From positions 1 to 64,000 of the forward strand of contig JAVVVE010000002.1 of NCBI GenBank assembly GCA_036652815.1: a stretch of 64,000 nt of DNA. The letters are read 5' to 3'. The number at the start of each line of letters is the position of its first letter. Within the stretch, counting starts at the first letter, position 1. Under the pieces are notes generated by a model. It saw only the letters and a program-made list of their open reading frames with translations, searched no databases and was not told the DNA's origin. Of the stretch, positions 44,141 to 53,099 are shown piece by piece. The stretch is from SZUA-378 sp036652815. GTDB lineage: Bacteria; Bacillota; Clostridia; Lachnospirales; Lachnospiraceae. The translations under genes and the position numbers were made by a program.

Positions 44141-44983
44141 CTATTCATTGGTAGAATCTTCCATTCTCTTTATATGAAGCGTAAGATAGGATAATTCCTC
44201 CTGTGAAATAGCATAGCCATATTTTTCTTTGATGTAGCTGCCAATCTTCTGACTACAATGATACTCTGCTTCATAAAGATTAATAACCATCTGTGTTAAT
44301 TGATCTTCTTTATTACACTCATGGGTTTCCCCTGCAAACATCCTTTGTGATAAGAATTTAAGATGTGTCATAAACCTCATATAGTAGAGACTCTCTTCAT
44401 CCAGCTCTTGATTCATAAAATCTCTTACAATCCCAATGACATCCTTAATCAGTAAGGTGAGATTCATCGTTTCATTCATCGCTGTATTGTACTCGGCATT
44501 CACGATATGTAACGCTACCGATGCTGCTTCATCTGTTTGAAGCTTCACTTGCAATTTACGTTCTATTAATGCAATGGCGTATTCACCAATCAAATACTCT
44601 GTCGGATAGAACTTCTTCACTTCCCATAGGAGCGGATTCTCAAAAAGTAGTCCCTGTTTATATCTCTCAATCGCAAAATTAATATGATCTGTTAAAGTTA
44701 TGTAGATATTCTGGTTCAATTTCTTGCCCAGGATACTTTTGGCATATTCAATTACTTCATTAGATACTTCAAAATGCTCGGAAGGCATCTCTTTCAAAAG
44801 TTCGGTAAAGCGATTCGTAGAATTCTTGTTGTCCATCTTAAATACTTTTTCAATCAAGTTTTCCTTTACTTCTTCATCATGCTTTGTTTGAAATCCGATT
44901 CCTTTTCCCATAATGACAACTTCTGTGCCATCCAAGTCAGTCGCAGATATTACATTGTTATTAATAATCTTGCCAACTTTCAT
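44141..44983 (-). CDS. BglG/LicT/GlcT-family transcriptional antiterminator
   Basis: The product has 280 residues from the ATG at 44983 (GAGGGG upstream); a longer frame to 45034 would be inside the leader terminator. An N-terminal CAT RNA-binding domain (about 1-55, KIINNNVISATDLDGTEVVIMGKGIGF) is followed by two PRD domains with conserved His in ITLTDHINFAIER and in VALHIVNAEYN. The unphosphorylated or HPr-phosphorylated state of the PRDs controls dimerisation; the CAT dimer binds a RAT hairpin and blocks terminator folding. Such a RAT lies directly upstream of this gene, so it should control its own operon. Confidence 0.95.
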   Translation of the reverse strand: MKVGKIINNNVISATDLDGTEVVIMGKGIGFQTKHDEEVKENLIEKVFKMDNKNSTNRFTELLKEMPSEHFEVSNEVIEYAKSILGKKLNQNIYITLTDHINFAIERYKQGLLFENPLLWEVKKFYPTEYLIGEYAIALIERKLQVKLQTDEAASVALHIVNAEYNTAMNETMNLTLLIKDVIGIVRDFMNQELDEESLYYMRFMTHLKFLSQRMFAGETHECNKEDQLTQMVINLYEAEYHCSQKIGSYIKEKYGYAISQEELSYLTLHIKRMEDSTNE

Positions 44984-45001
44984 ATCTGTCCCCTCTAAAA
45001 A

Positions 45002-45050
45002 CAAAAAAGCCAAATTCCGTAAATGCAATCCCATGCTTTACAAAATTCGG
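45002..45050 (-). terminator. Regulated terminator in the PTS operon leader
   Basis: A 14-bp stem (45010-45023 / 45037-45050, including G-U pairs) with a 13-base loop and TTTTTTG on the minus strand, just before the antiterminator gene. Its 5' arm shares bases with the RAT, so the two folds exclude each other. Confidence 0.88.
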
Positions 45051-45079
45051 TCTTGCCCACTTGCGCAGTCACAATCCGT
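45049..45079 (-). promoter_or_regulatory. RAT (ribonucleic antiterminator) site
   Basis: The minus strand reads GGATTGTGACTGCG then AAGTGGGCAAGACC, closely matching LicT/BglG/GlcT-type RAT sequences. It overlaps the start of the leader terminator by two bases. Confidence 0.88.
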
Positions 45080-45101
45080 ATCAACTTATTTGCTATAACA
45101 T

Positions 45102-45130
45102 AGTTTATCAGTTATATTGTATATTGTCAA
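45102..45130 (-). promoter_or_regulatory. Sigma-A promoter of the PTS operon
   Basis: Perfect -35 TTGACA (45125-45130), 17-bp spacer, -10 TAAACT (45102-45107, four of six). Inverted repeats AACATTGT / ACAATGTT (about 45129-45136 and 45191-45198) flank the AT-rich DNA upstream. They may be an operator or the weak end of the NlpC/P60 transcript. Confidence 0.6.
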
Positions 45131-45230
45131 CATTGTTTTTTCGATTTTTTTATACATAATGTGCAAGTAAAATCGTATAATTCCTTGTATTTACAATGTT
45201 TTCTCGCACTTTATGTATTGTTTTAATCAT

Positions 45231-46268
45231 TTACTGTTTTATAATTCTTTTTACTACATATGGTGTTCTATAAAAAGCATTTGATATTTTAATACCACTT
45301 CTTGGGTTACTGGCATGCACGACCTGTCCATTGCCGATGTAAATAGCTACGTGGTTTACCCTGCCGCCTTTGGCATAGAAGAACAGATCTCCCGGCTGTG
45401 CTGCTGTTGGATTTACTTTGGTTCCTACGCGGGACTGCTGGCTGGCAGTGCGTGGCAGAGAGACTCCATACTTACGAAATACACTTAATGTAAATCCCGA
45501 ACAGTCTGTTCCATGTTCTAAGCTGGTTCCTCCCCATACATAACGATTTCCGACAAATTGTTTGGCATATTGACACAGATCAACACGCACATTTGAAACA
45601 CCCTCTCCATAAAGAAGCTCTGTCATAGTAACAGCAGTCTGTAGCTTAGGTTCAATCTTAACATAATCTCCCGAGATATAGGCTGTCTCATCATCCAGCA
45701 TAATCTCTACCCAGCCATCCTTACCCTCTTGTACTACTTCCAGTTCTTCTCCGTTTGGTACCAGAGTAATCACTTTGCACTCTGTGTTTGGTTCATCACG
45801 TACTTTTAGCGTATCTGTCGTAACAATGGCCATCATTTGCACGACTTCCGACCCTCTTTTTTTAGCCTCTTCTCCAATATATAAGAATTCTTTCGATACA
45901 TAGCCATCTACTTTTCCTGATTTAATATGTGCCCAATCGCCGTCAAAGCCTATGATCTCGCAAGCTGCATCCTTCGTCATTTTCCCAACTAATTTGCCAT
46001 CTTCCGCTGCCACAGCACGTATATTCAGATGGTTATCCACATGTGCGATACCCAGATTCAAATACCCCCATAGGGCTTCCTCGTCAATACGGTCCAAGAC
46101 ACGGGCTGCTCCTACATCCGGTAAGATATCATCTGTGGTAGGTTTGATATCCAATACGGTTTCTGCCCCTACACTCGGCAGCATCGCATCCGCTGCCTGT
46201 ATTTGAAATCCACTGAGACAGGTTATGCTTGCCACACATATTCCCACTACCCATCCTGCTCTTCTCAT
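45231..46268 (-). CDS. Secreted NlpC/P60 peptidoglycan hydrolase with SH3 domains
   Basis: The product has 345 residues. A Sec signal peptide (1 to about 25, cleavage after QIQA) leads to two bacterial SH3-type domains (about 75-135 and 140-200: AACEIIGFDGDWAHIKSGKVDGYV; LKVRDEPNTECKVITLVPNGEELEV). The C-terminal NlpC/P60 domain has the Cys in GTDCSGFTLSVFRKYG and His in GRVNHVAIYIGNGQVVHAS. It probably cuts D-Glu-meso-DAP-type bonds in cell wall peptides. It begins 18 bases after ribF, so it is probably read from the same transcript. Confidence 0.92.
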   Translation of the reverse strand: MRRAGWVVGICVASITCLSGFQIQAADAMLPSVGAETVLDIKPTTDDILPDVGAARVLDRIDEEALWGYLNLGIAHVDNHLNIRAVAAEDGKLVGKMTKDAACEIIGFDGDWAHIKSGKVDGYVSKEFLYIGEEAKKRGSEVVQMMAIVTTDTLKVRDEPNTECKVITLVPNGEELEVVQEGKDGWVEIMLDDETAYISGDYVKIEPKLQTAVTMTELLYGEGVSNVRVDLCQYAKQFVGNRYVWGGTSLEHGTDCSGFTLSVFRKYGVSLPRTASQQSRVGTKVNPTAAQPGDLFFYAKGGRVNHVAIYIGNGQVVHASNPRSGIKISNAFYRTPYVVKRIIKQ

Positions 46269-46286
46269 CCATACCTCCTGCAGATA

Positions 46287-47219
46287 CTAACCCTGCACTG
46301 CAAAATATAGTTCTCCTGCTTCTTTGTCTTTTTGTATTTGTGCCTTTAATGCTGCTAAATCAGCAAATCGAACTTCCGGTCTGCGAAAAGTCAATAGCTG
46401 TACCGTCACAGGTTCCCCATAAATATCTTTTTCAAAATTATAGATATAAGTCTCTACCAACACTGTTTTTTCCTGAGTAACGGTAGGTTTGCAGCCAATA
46501 TTGGTCAGTCCCTTATAATAGTTTCCCTGATAGATAAGATAAGAAAAATACACGCCATTTGGTGGCAGTAATTTATTCTCTGTGGGTTGTAGATTAACCG
46601 TCGGCATCTCTAAAGTCCTGCCAATTCTTCGTCCCTGTTGTACGACACCTGAAATAGAATAAGGATATCCCAATAGCTTGGTAACTAACTGCATCTTTCT
46701 TTTTTCCACTTCATCTCTTACATAAGTAGAACTAATCTCAGTCCTCTCATAACACACTTTTTCTATGATAGAAACGCCATAATCTCCCTGAACTGCCATT
46801 CGATTCAATAACGCGATGTTTCCTGCTCCCTGGTCACCAAACGACAAATCCGTTCCGGCTACAATCTGCTTCGCCTGTAATTGCTTAGTCAGTATTTCAC
46901 TTACAAAGAGCTCCGGTTTCATGGCAATGGTCGTTTCATTAATCGGAAATTCCACCAGAACATCGATTCCCATTGCTTCAAATATCTGTCTTTTTTCCTC
47001 TTTCGTCGTCAAGTCACGCTGTGGTTTATTACCTAAAAAAGTGCTGAAGGATGCATCAAACGTTAAAATAACCGTCTGTAGCCCTAAGTCGCGATACTTG
47101 AATAATTCTTGTAACAGACGCTGATGTCCCTTATGCATACCATCAAATTTACCGATTGCTACAACGCTTCTCTGTCCTTGCTCCAGTTTGAATTGTGTTG
47201 TCCCTTGTATTACCCTCAT
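46287..47219 (-). CDS. ribF: Bifunctional riboflavin kinase / FAD synthetase
   Basis: The product has 310 residues. The N-terminal FAD synthetase half has IGKFDGMHKGHQRLL and the STYVRDEVEKRKM nucleotide-binding block; the C-terminal flavokinase half has GRTLEMPTVNLQP and GVYFSYLIYQGNYYKGLTNIG. It converts riboflavin to FMN and then FAD. GAGGAG precedes the ATG. It follows truB, the usual Firmicute arrangement. Confidence 0.96.
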   Translation of the reverse strand: MRVIQGTTQFKLEQGQRSVVAIGKFDGMHKGHQRLLQELFKYRDLGLQTVILTFDASFSTFLGNKPQRDLTTKEEKRQIFEAMGIDVLVEFPINETTIAMKPELFVSEILTKQLQAKQIVAGTDLSFGDQGAGNIALLNRMAVQGDYGVSIIEKVCYERTEISSTYVRDEVEKRKMQLVTKLLGYPYSISGVVQQGRRIGRTLEMPTVNLQPTENKLLPPNGVYFSYLIYQGNYYKGLTNIGCKPTVTQEKTVLVETYIYNFEKDIYGEPVTVQLLTFRRPEVRFADLAALKAQIQKDKEAGELYFAVQG

Positions 47220-47257
47220 ATTCCCTGCTCCTCTTTTGCAAGCTATTATGTTAACCT

Positions 47258-48160
47258 CTAATCAATCGGGAATATCTTAATCGGTTTTAGGATATTCCGT
47301 TCGTTATCATAAGCATAGATACCGCAGAATGCTCCACTGTCATTATAGATTCTCATAGGTTCGGATGGCATAAACGCAAGCGTCTCTTGCAGATGTTCCG
47401 GTAATAATGAATTTCCATTATCAATAAATCGTCTATATGCAGGACTTACCGTCGCTGCTCTGTACTCTGCAAAAACGCTGTCTACGGTAGTCAATGTTTC
47501 TAATAAAGTGCCATCTGCTATCTTTGCTGCTATCTGTGCCAGCGTCAGTGCCTCAGTCACTTTAAATTCTCCTACTCTGGTCCGTATCAATGAAGTCATC
47601 GTGGCTCCACAGCCTAACTGCATCCCTATGTCATAACCCAGTGTTCTGATATAAGTACCCTTAGAACAGGCTACCCGCAGTTTAATATAAGGTAAATTTA
47701 ATGACATAATCGTGATATCCGTAATGTCCACATGACGCGTGGCACGTTCAATAACCTGCCCCTGTCTGGCAAGCTCATATAGGTGTTTTCCACCAACCTT
47801 AATCGCCGAATACATCGGTGGAAGCTGTTCATAGCCTCCTACAAAGGATTGCACAGTCTGTTGTATCTGGTCTGTCGTCACCTTTACTTCTGCCTCAGTC
47901 AATCTGGTTCCACTGATATCCTGTGTATCTGTGGTCACACCCAGTAAGAACTCAGCCTCATATTCTTTACTCTTATCGGTAAGCAAATCACATAATTTGG
48001 TAGCACTCCCCAAACAGACCGGCAACACTCCAGTTGCATCCGGATCCAGCGTTCCTGTATGTCCGATTTTCTTCTGTTTACAGATGCCACGCAGCTTTGC
48101 TACGACATCATGAGAGGTAAAACCCGCTTCTTTATATACATTCAATATGCCATTTATCAT
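47258..48160 (-). CDS. truB: tRNA pseudouridine(55) synthase
   Basis: The product has 300 residues. The catalytic Asp39 sits in GHTGTLDPDATGVLP, with the N-terminal NGILNVYKEAGFTSHDVV and the RACSKGTYIRTL-type block (VACSKGTYIRTLGYDIG). It makes the universal T-loop pseudouridine. The gene is 16 bases downstream of nrnA and feeds into ribF. Confidence 0.97.
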   Translation of the reverse strand: MINGILNVYKEAGFTSHDVVAKLRGICKQKKIGHTGTLDPDATGVLPVCLGSATKLCDLLTDKSKEYEAEFLLGVTTDTQDISGTRLTEAEVKVTTDQIQQTVQSFVGGYEQLPPMYSAIKVGGKHLYELARQGQVIERATRHVDITDITIMSLNLPYIKLRVACSKGTYIRTLGYDIGMQLGCGATMTSLIRTRVGEFKVTEALTLAQIAAKIADGTLLETLTTVDSVFAEYRAATVSPAYRRFIDNGNSLLPEHLQETLAFMPSEPMRIYNDSGAFCGIYAYDNERNILKPIKIFPID

Positions 48161-48176
48161 ATGATTATCCCAATCT

Positions 48177-49193
48177 CTATGCTTCTTGCTTGTTCTCTAA
48201 GAGCTGCACCTCTATCCGTGCCGACAGATTATTGATGACATCGTGAAAAGTGCCATTCATGGTACAGCCTGCAGCCTTGATATGACCTCCACCGCCAAAC
48301 ATTGCAGCTACTTTGGCTACATTCACCCGTTGCTTGGAGCGCATACTGATCTTATATGCCATATTACTCATCTCATATAAGAAGATCGCCACTTCTGCCC
48401 CTTTGGTATTCAACAATTGATTTACAATACCATCTAAATCCTTGGATGTGACTCCATAGAAATCCATCGTTTTTTTATCTAAGACACTCACAATACATTG
48501 CCCATTCATCAATAGCATACTCTCCAGAAGTGTTCTCCCAAGGATCTGATTCTGAACATAGGTCTTTTCATAAAAAGTCTCCTGAATAATCTTTGCATAG
48601 TCAAATCCATAAGTAATCAACTTAGATGCAATCAATAATGTCTTTGGTGCGGTATTGGTATATTGAAACACACCCGTATCATGGATGATACCAATGTAAA
48701 GTGCTTTGGCAATCTCCTGATCCAAATAAGCTTCGGGTATCAGATCATAGATCAATTCACTGGTAGAGCTGGCAGTGGGAACCACATAATTTAAGTCTCC
48801 ACAGCCTTGATTACTGATATGATGATCGATATGGATTCGTTTGCCCGCCCGGTCAAACAAATGCTCGGCATCCCCTAATCTGGTCTTGTCACAGTCCAGT
48901 GAAAAAAACACATCATAGTTTTGTTCTGTTTCATACTGAGTCTGAATCCGGTCAAACCCCTTGATACAGGAAAAAATAGAAGATGGCTGTTCCAACAGTA
49001 CTTCTACTTTGCTCTCCGGTAATGCTTTTTGCAGATATTGATATAATGCCAGTACAGCTCCAACACAATCTCCATCCGGTCTGATATGACCGCTGATACC
49101 GATTGTAGCTGCCCCTTTACATTCATCTATGATATCAATTTGATTACTGCTCTCTAATTTATTTTCTTTCTTATTTACTTTCAAACTACTCAC
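48177..49193 (-). CDS. nrnA: DHH/DHHA1 phosphoesterase, NrnA type
   Basis: The product has 338 residues. DHH-family metal motifs: SGHIRPDGDCVG, FSLDCDKTRLG and HIDHHISNQG, then the DHHA1 domain ending with MFGGGGHIKAAGCTM. Members of this position and type degrade nanoRNA and pAp; some cleave cyclic dinucleotide products such as pGpG or pApA, which would fit the c-di-GMP enzyme in this window, though that link is only an inference. The start appears to be GTG at 49193; there is no ATG in range. An intrinsic terminator overlaps the rbfA stop just upstream. Confidence 0.92.
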   Translation of the reverse strand: MSSLKVNKKENKLESSNQIDIIDECKGAATIGISGHIRPDGDCVGAVLALYQYLQKALPESKVEVLLEQPSSIFSCIKGFDRIQTQYETEQNYDVFFSLDCDKTRLGDAEHLFDRAGKRIHIDHHISNQGCGDLNYVVPTASSTSELIYDLIPEAYLDQEIAKALYIGIIHDTGVFQYTNTAPKTLLIASKLITYGFDYAKIIQETFYEKTYVQNQILGRTLLESMLLMNGQCIVSVLDKKTMDFYGVTSKDLDGIVNQLLNTKGAEVAIFLYEMSNMAYKISMRSKQRVNVAKVAAMFGGGGHIKAAGCTMNGTFHDVINNLSARIEVQLLENKQEA

Positions 49194-49201
49194 TTCTTTC
49201 T

Positions 49202-49229
49202 AAAAAAGGGATGCTATTCATCCCTTTTT
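49202..49229 (-). terminator. Intrinsic terminator overlapping the rbfA stop codon
   Basis: A perfect 11-bp stem (49203-49213 / 49219-49229) with a 5-base loop, followed by a T on the minus strand at the end of a T-rich arm. It includes the last codons of rbfA and ends about nine bases before the nrnA start. Confidence 0.75.
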
Positions 49230-49585
49230 GGTGTACTCTGATTTACATCATTGATTAATTTAGCCATACTCACGCCATATGCAATGGAGCGATCCAATAC
49301 AAACGTAATCTCCGGTGTATTGCGAAGGTTCACCGTCTTTGCCAATCTGACACGGATAAATCCCTCTGCACTTCTAAGCCCTGCAATCGTATCCTGCTGT
49401 GCTTTTTCATCTCCTAACACGCTAATCCATGCTTTACATGTTTTCATGTCAGGAGCGACTTCTACTTCCATTACACTCGTCATGGGTTGAATACGCGGGT
49501 CTTTGATCTCACTGCGGATAATCTCCGCTAAGACTCTTTGTACTTCTCCATTGATGCGTGTATTTTTAACACTATTTTTTCTCAT
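49214..49585 (-). CDS. rbfA: Ribosome-binding factor A
   Basis: The product has 123 residues. A single KH-like domain with RINGEVQRVLAEIIRSEIKDPRI and SAEGFIRVRLAKTVNLRNTPEITFVLDRSI. It assists late 30S maturation at the 16S 5' helix. The ATG overlaps the infB stop (TAATG), so it is coupled to IF2 translation. Its last codons form the left arm of a terminator. Confidence 0.96.
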   Translation of the reverse strand: MRKNSVKNTRINGEVQRVLAEIIRSEIKDPRIQPMTSVMEVEVAPDMKTCKAWISVLGDEKAQQDTIAGLRSAEGFIRVRLAKTVNLRNTPEITFVLDRSIAYGVSMAKLINDVNQSTPKRDE

Positions 49586-50235
49586 TATCTAGGTACCTCT
49601 ACCATAATATATGCTTCTACGATATCAAGCTCCTGCATCTTATCAAAGTCTTCAAATACCAGACCGCACTCAAATCCTGCTTTTACTTCTTTCACATCAT
49701 CTTTAAATCTCTTAAGAGAATCCAGTGCACCCTCAAATATCTGTTCACCTGCTCTGGAAATACGCACTTTGGCACCTCTTAGGAATTGACCATCCAATAC
49801 ATACGCACCTGCAATATTACCGACTGCGGACGCTTTGAATATCTGACGAATCTCTGCATGCCCTATGATCTTCTCTTCAAAGACCGGATCTAACATACCC
49901 TTCATAGCCGCCTGCACATCTTCAATAGCCTGATAGATGACTTTATACAAACGAAGATCAACTCTTTCGCGTTCTGCCGTTGCTTTGGCAGTTGCATCCG
50001 GACGTACATTGAATCCTATGATAATAGCCTGTGACGCACTGGCCAGGATAACATCTGATTCATTCACCGCACCAACCCCGCCATGGATAATCTTAACCAC
50101 AACTTCATCATTGGATAACTTAAGTAAACTTTGTTTCACTGCCTCTACTGAACCTTGTACATCTGCTTTAATGATAATATTTAATTCTTTTAGATTGCCT
50201 GCCTGAATCTGTGTAAACAGATCATCCAAGGACAG
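49585..50235 (-). pseudogene. infB: infB, 3' part after the frameshift (IF2 C-terminal domains)
   Basis: From about 50235 the frame +1 to the upstream infB part is open for 216 residues starting LSLDDLFTQIQAGNLKELNIIIKADVQGSVEAV. This is the second half of IF2: domain C1 and the fMet-tRNA-binding C2 (with ASAVGNIAGAYVLDG and the closing VEAYIMVEVP). Nothing stops it being read if the ribosome changed frame. The frame opens upstream to an ATG at 50298, but the 21 residues before LSLDD are out-of-frame sequence and no ribosome site is seen. A deletion of roughly five codons not a multiple of three bases best explains the break. Confidence 0.85.
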
Positions 50236-52771
50236 CCAGCATCTTCTCTCTGTGTTGAGAAATAAAAGTATCCGCAAAGCTTTTCGCTTCTTTATCATTT
50301 TCCGGTGCTACAAAGATATCTCCGGCATTTGGCACATCATTCAAGCCTAATATCTCTACCGGTGTCGAAGGACCTGCTTCTTTGACTCTTCTTCCCTTGT
50401 CATCAATCATGGCTCTTACTTTACCATGGCAAGCTCCTGCTGCAACAAAATCACCTACATGCAAGGTGCCTTTTTGAACCAGGATACTGGCAACCGGGCC
50501 ACGTCCTTTATCCAGTTGTGCTTCCAATACCAATCCTCTGGCGGTTCTCTTTGGATCTGATTTTAGTTCCGCTATTTCGGCGGTCAATAGAATCATCTCC
50601 AACAATTGCGGGATTCCTTCTCCTGATTTTGCAGATACCGGTGCAAACACAGTCGTACCTCCCCAATCTTCCGGGATCAGTTCGTATTCTGCGAGTTCCT
50701 GCTTCACTCTATCTATATTGGCATTTGGTTTATCCATCTTATTAACTGCTACGATAATCTCAATCCCTGCTGCTTTTGCATGATTAATCGCTTCTATCGT
50801 CTGTGGCATCACTCCGTCATCTGCTGCCACCACTAAGATGGCAATATCTGTTGCATTGGCACCACGCATACGCATCGCTGTGAACGCTTCATGTCCGGGT
50901 GTATCCAAAAATGTAATCTTCTGGTTATTAATCGTAACCATATAAGCCCCGATATGCTGTGTAATACCACCGGCTTCTCTATCTGTAACATTCGTTTTAC
51001 GAATCGCATCTAAGAGAGAAGTCTTACCATGGTCTACATGACCCATAACACAGATAACAGGTGGTCTGCTGACCATGTTCTCTGTATCCTCTTCTTCTTC
51101 TTTCAACAGTTCTTCAATAACATCGATCTTCACTTCCTGCTCACAGATAATCTCATACTCGATCGCTATCTCTTCTGCAGTTTCAAATGAAATCTCCTGA
51201 TTTACCGTAACGACTTTTCCCTGTAAAAATAACTTCTTAACGATTGCAGATGGCTGTATCTTCATCTTATCTGCCAATTCTTTGATGGTTAATACCTCAG
51301 GTAATGTGATTACTTTAATCTTTTCTTCTATGGTTTCTATCTTTTTCTCCGGTTTAATAAATCTACCCGGTCTTGCTGCTTTCGCAAGTTCTTCTTCGTA
51401 GATCTTATCTCTTCTACTGCGACCTTTGTCTTTTTCCTGACCGATTCTACGTCTCTCTTCGTCACGACGTTTCTCTGCTTCCGGCAATGGTGAATCTCCT
51501 GAGAAAGGTTTGGTTCCCTGTGGTTTCTTAAATCTATTATTGCTGTTATTATCCTCATCCTTCTGATAACCGCCACCGCCATAGGATGATCTGTTAGGTG
51601 AATTGTTATATCCGCCCGGTCTTTGCTGTGTATAAGGTCGATTCATCGGCGGTCTGGTGCCACCGGCTCCTGCGTTATTATAAGGTCTGCTTTGTCCGCC
51701 GTTGTTATAAGTGCCACCAGTTCCACTATTATTATATGGTCTGCTTTGTCCGCCTGCATTATTGTTATATGGTCTACTTTGCCCGCCGTTGTTATAAGTA
51801 CTGCCGGTTCCATTATTGTTATATGGTCTGCTTTGCCCGCCAGCATTATTGTTATATGGTCTGCTTTGCCCACCATTGTTATAAGTACCGCTGGTTCCAT
51901 TGTTGTTATATGGTCTGCTTTGCCCGCCAGCATTATTATTATATGGTCTGCTTTGTCCACCATTGTTATAAGTACTGCCGGTTCCATTATTGTTATATGG
52001 TCTGCTTTGTCCGCCATTGTTGTTATATGGTCTGCTCTGCGTACTATTATTATTGTTATTATAAGGTCTGCTCTGTCCACTATTACTGTTATAGCTGTTA
52101 TTGCTGCTATAACTTCTGGTTTGACCGGCATTATTATAAGGTCGGTTAACACCAGGTGTCTGTGTTGGTGCCGATGTTTGAGTCGTTGGTGTTGGTGTTG
52201 CTGGTGGTGTTGCTGGTGTTGTTGCTTTTGTTGTTTCTGAAGTGACGGAAGACGTCGTTTCGGTAGACGCAGGTGCTGCAGCATCCATCTTCTGCGTGGA
52301 AATAGGATTTTCTGTAGGATTCTCTTCTTTTACGTTTACTGTGGTACCGGATAATTCAGGAGTCGGCTGTACTTTAGGTTCCTGCTTAGTTTGCTCGGTT
52401 GTTGTTACCGGTTTTGTAACGCTTCTTCTTTCCGGTGTCTGGATCGGTTTACTAAGCGGGCTTCCCGGTATTTTACTATTGGATGGATTGCCCACAAATA
52501 TAATATTTTTCTTTTTCTTCTTTGGAACCTCTGCTGTCGGTTCTTTATTTTCTGTCGGTTCTTTTTTTTCTATCATTTCTTTTTTTTCTATCATTTCTTT
52601 TTTTGCCACAGTATCTGTCTGTAGATTTTTTCTCACCGTAGCGATAACATCCTCATCCAGTGTTGTCATATGATTCTTAACTTCAATTCCTTTATCTTGA
52701 AGCAAAGTAATAATTTCTTTACTTTGTCGATCTAATTCTTTAGCGAGTTCATGTACTCTCATTTTCGCCAT
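50222..52771 (-). pseudogene. infB: infB, 5' part up to the frameshift (IF2 N-terminus, G domain, domain II)
   Basis: The product has 849 residues. An IF2N domain (about 1-50), Pro/Thr-rich linker (about 130-205), Q/N/Y/G/R-rich repeats (about 208-405), Arg/Glu-rich helix, a second IF2N (about 485-540), then a complete G domain: GHVDHGKT at 577-584, GGITQHIG, DTPGHEAF, NKMD and SAKSGEG, followed by beta-barrel domain II. It should continue into HREKMLA...LSLDDLF, but after MLA reads V-L-G-stop at 50222. IF2 delivers initiator tRNA and joins subunits and is normally essential, so a true break is surprising. GGAGG precedes the ATG. Upstream genes nusA, ylxR and ylxQ are intact. Confidence 0.9.
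51673..52080. repeat. Tandem repeats encoding a Q/N/Y/G/R-rich IF2 linker
   Basis: The peptide QSRPYNN occurs ten times between residues 233 and 366. A higher-order unit of about 29 residues (87 bp) combines GGQSRPYNNNA with GGQSRPYNNN plus a GT(S/G)-TYNN spacer and is repeated about three and a half times, so the DNA is a degenerate minisatellite. Confidence 0.9.
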
Positions 52772-52796
52772 TCTTAATACCTCCGTGTTGGTTGGA

Positions 52797-53099
52797 TTAT
52801 TCCAGATACTGCATTATTGCTTTAGCAAATCCGTTATCAGTGACTGCAAGTGATGCTCTTGATTCTTTGCCCATCGCATGCCCCAGTTCTTCTTTGGTTC
52901 CTAAGATATAGATAGGTACCTTATAGAACTCACACATGTTTTGAAACTTCTTCACAGTATTATTGGAAGCATCCATTCCAATCAATACTAGTTCTGCTTT
53001 ATACGACTTAACTGCGTTTTCTGTCGCAAACTCACCACTTACAACATTCCTTGATCTGGTTGCTAAACCAAGTAATGAATAAATCTTTATGTTATTCAA
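52797..53099 (-). CDS. ylxQ: L7Ae/L30e-family ribosomal-type protein (YlxQ)
   Basis: The product has 100 residues, a single L7Ae-like fold: LGLATRSRNVVSGEFATENAVKSYKAELVLIGMDASNNT and CEFYKVPIYILGTKEELGHAMG. In other Firmicutes this protein binds kink-turn RNA. Its start overlaps ylxR by eight bases and it lies 25 bases before infB, the classical nusA-infB operon position. Confidence 0.93.
   Translation of the reverse strand: MNNIKIYSLLGLATRSRNVVSGEFATENAVKSYKAELVLIGMDASNNTVKKFQNMCEFYKVPIYILGTKEELGHAMGKESRASLAVTDNGFAKAIMQYLE

Noticed and set aside
47220..47257. FMN riboswitch for ribF
   Set aside because: The gap is 38 bases and carries only a ribosome site.
50222..50240. Programmed +1 frameshift in infB like that of prfB
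   Set aside because: The P-site/stop context is GGA-TGA, not a slippery CTT-TGA, no internal Shine-Dalgarno is placed upstream, and conserved residues seem to be missing at the joint.
51673..52080. Possible CRISPR array
   Set aside because: The repeats are in frame, degenerate, and have no unique spacers of even length; they encode protein repeats in IF2.
51598..52240. Long plus-strand frames (183 and 205 residues) opposite infB
   Set aside because: They are antisense shadows of the repeat-rich IF2 linker, with repetitive Tyr/Met/Val/Cys composition and no ribosome site; the minus-strand frame has recognised domains.
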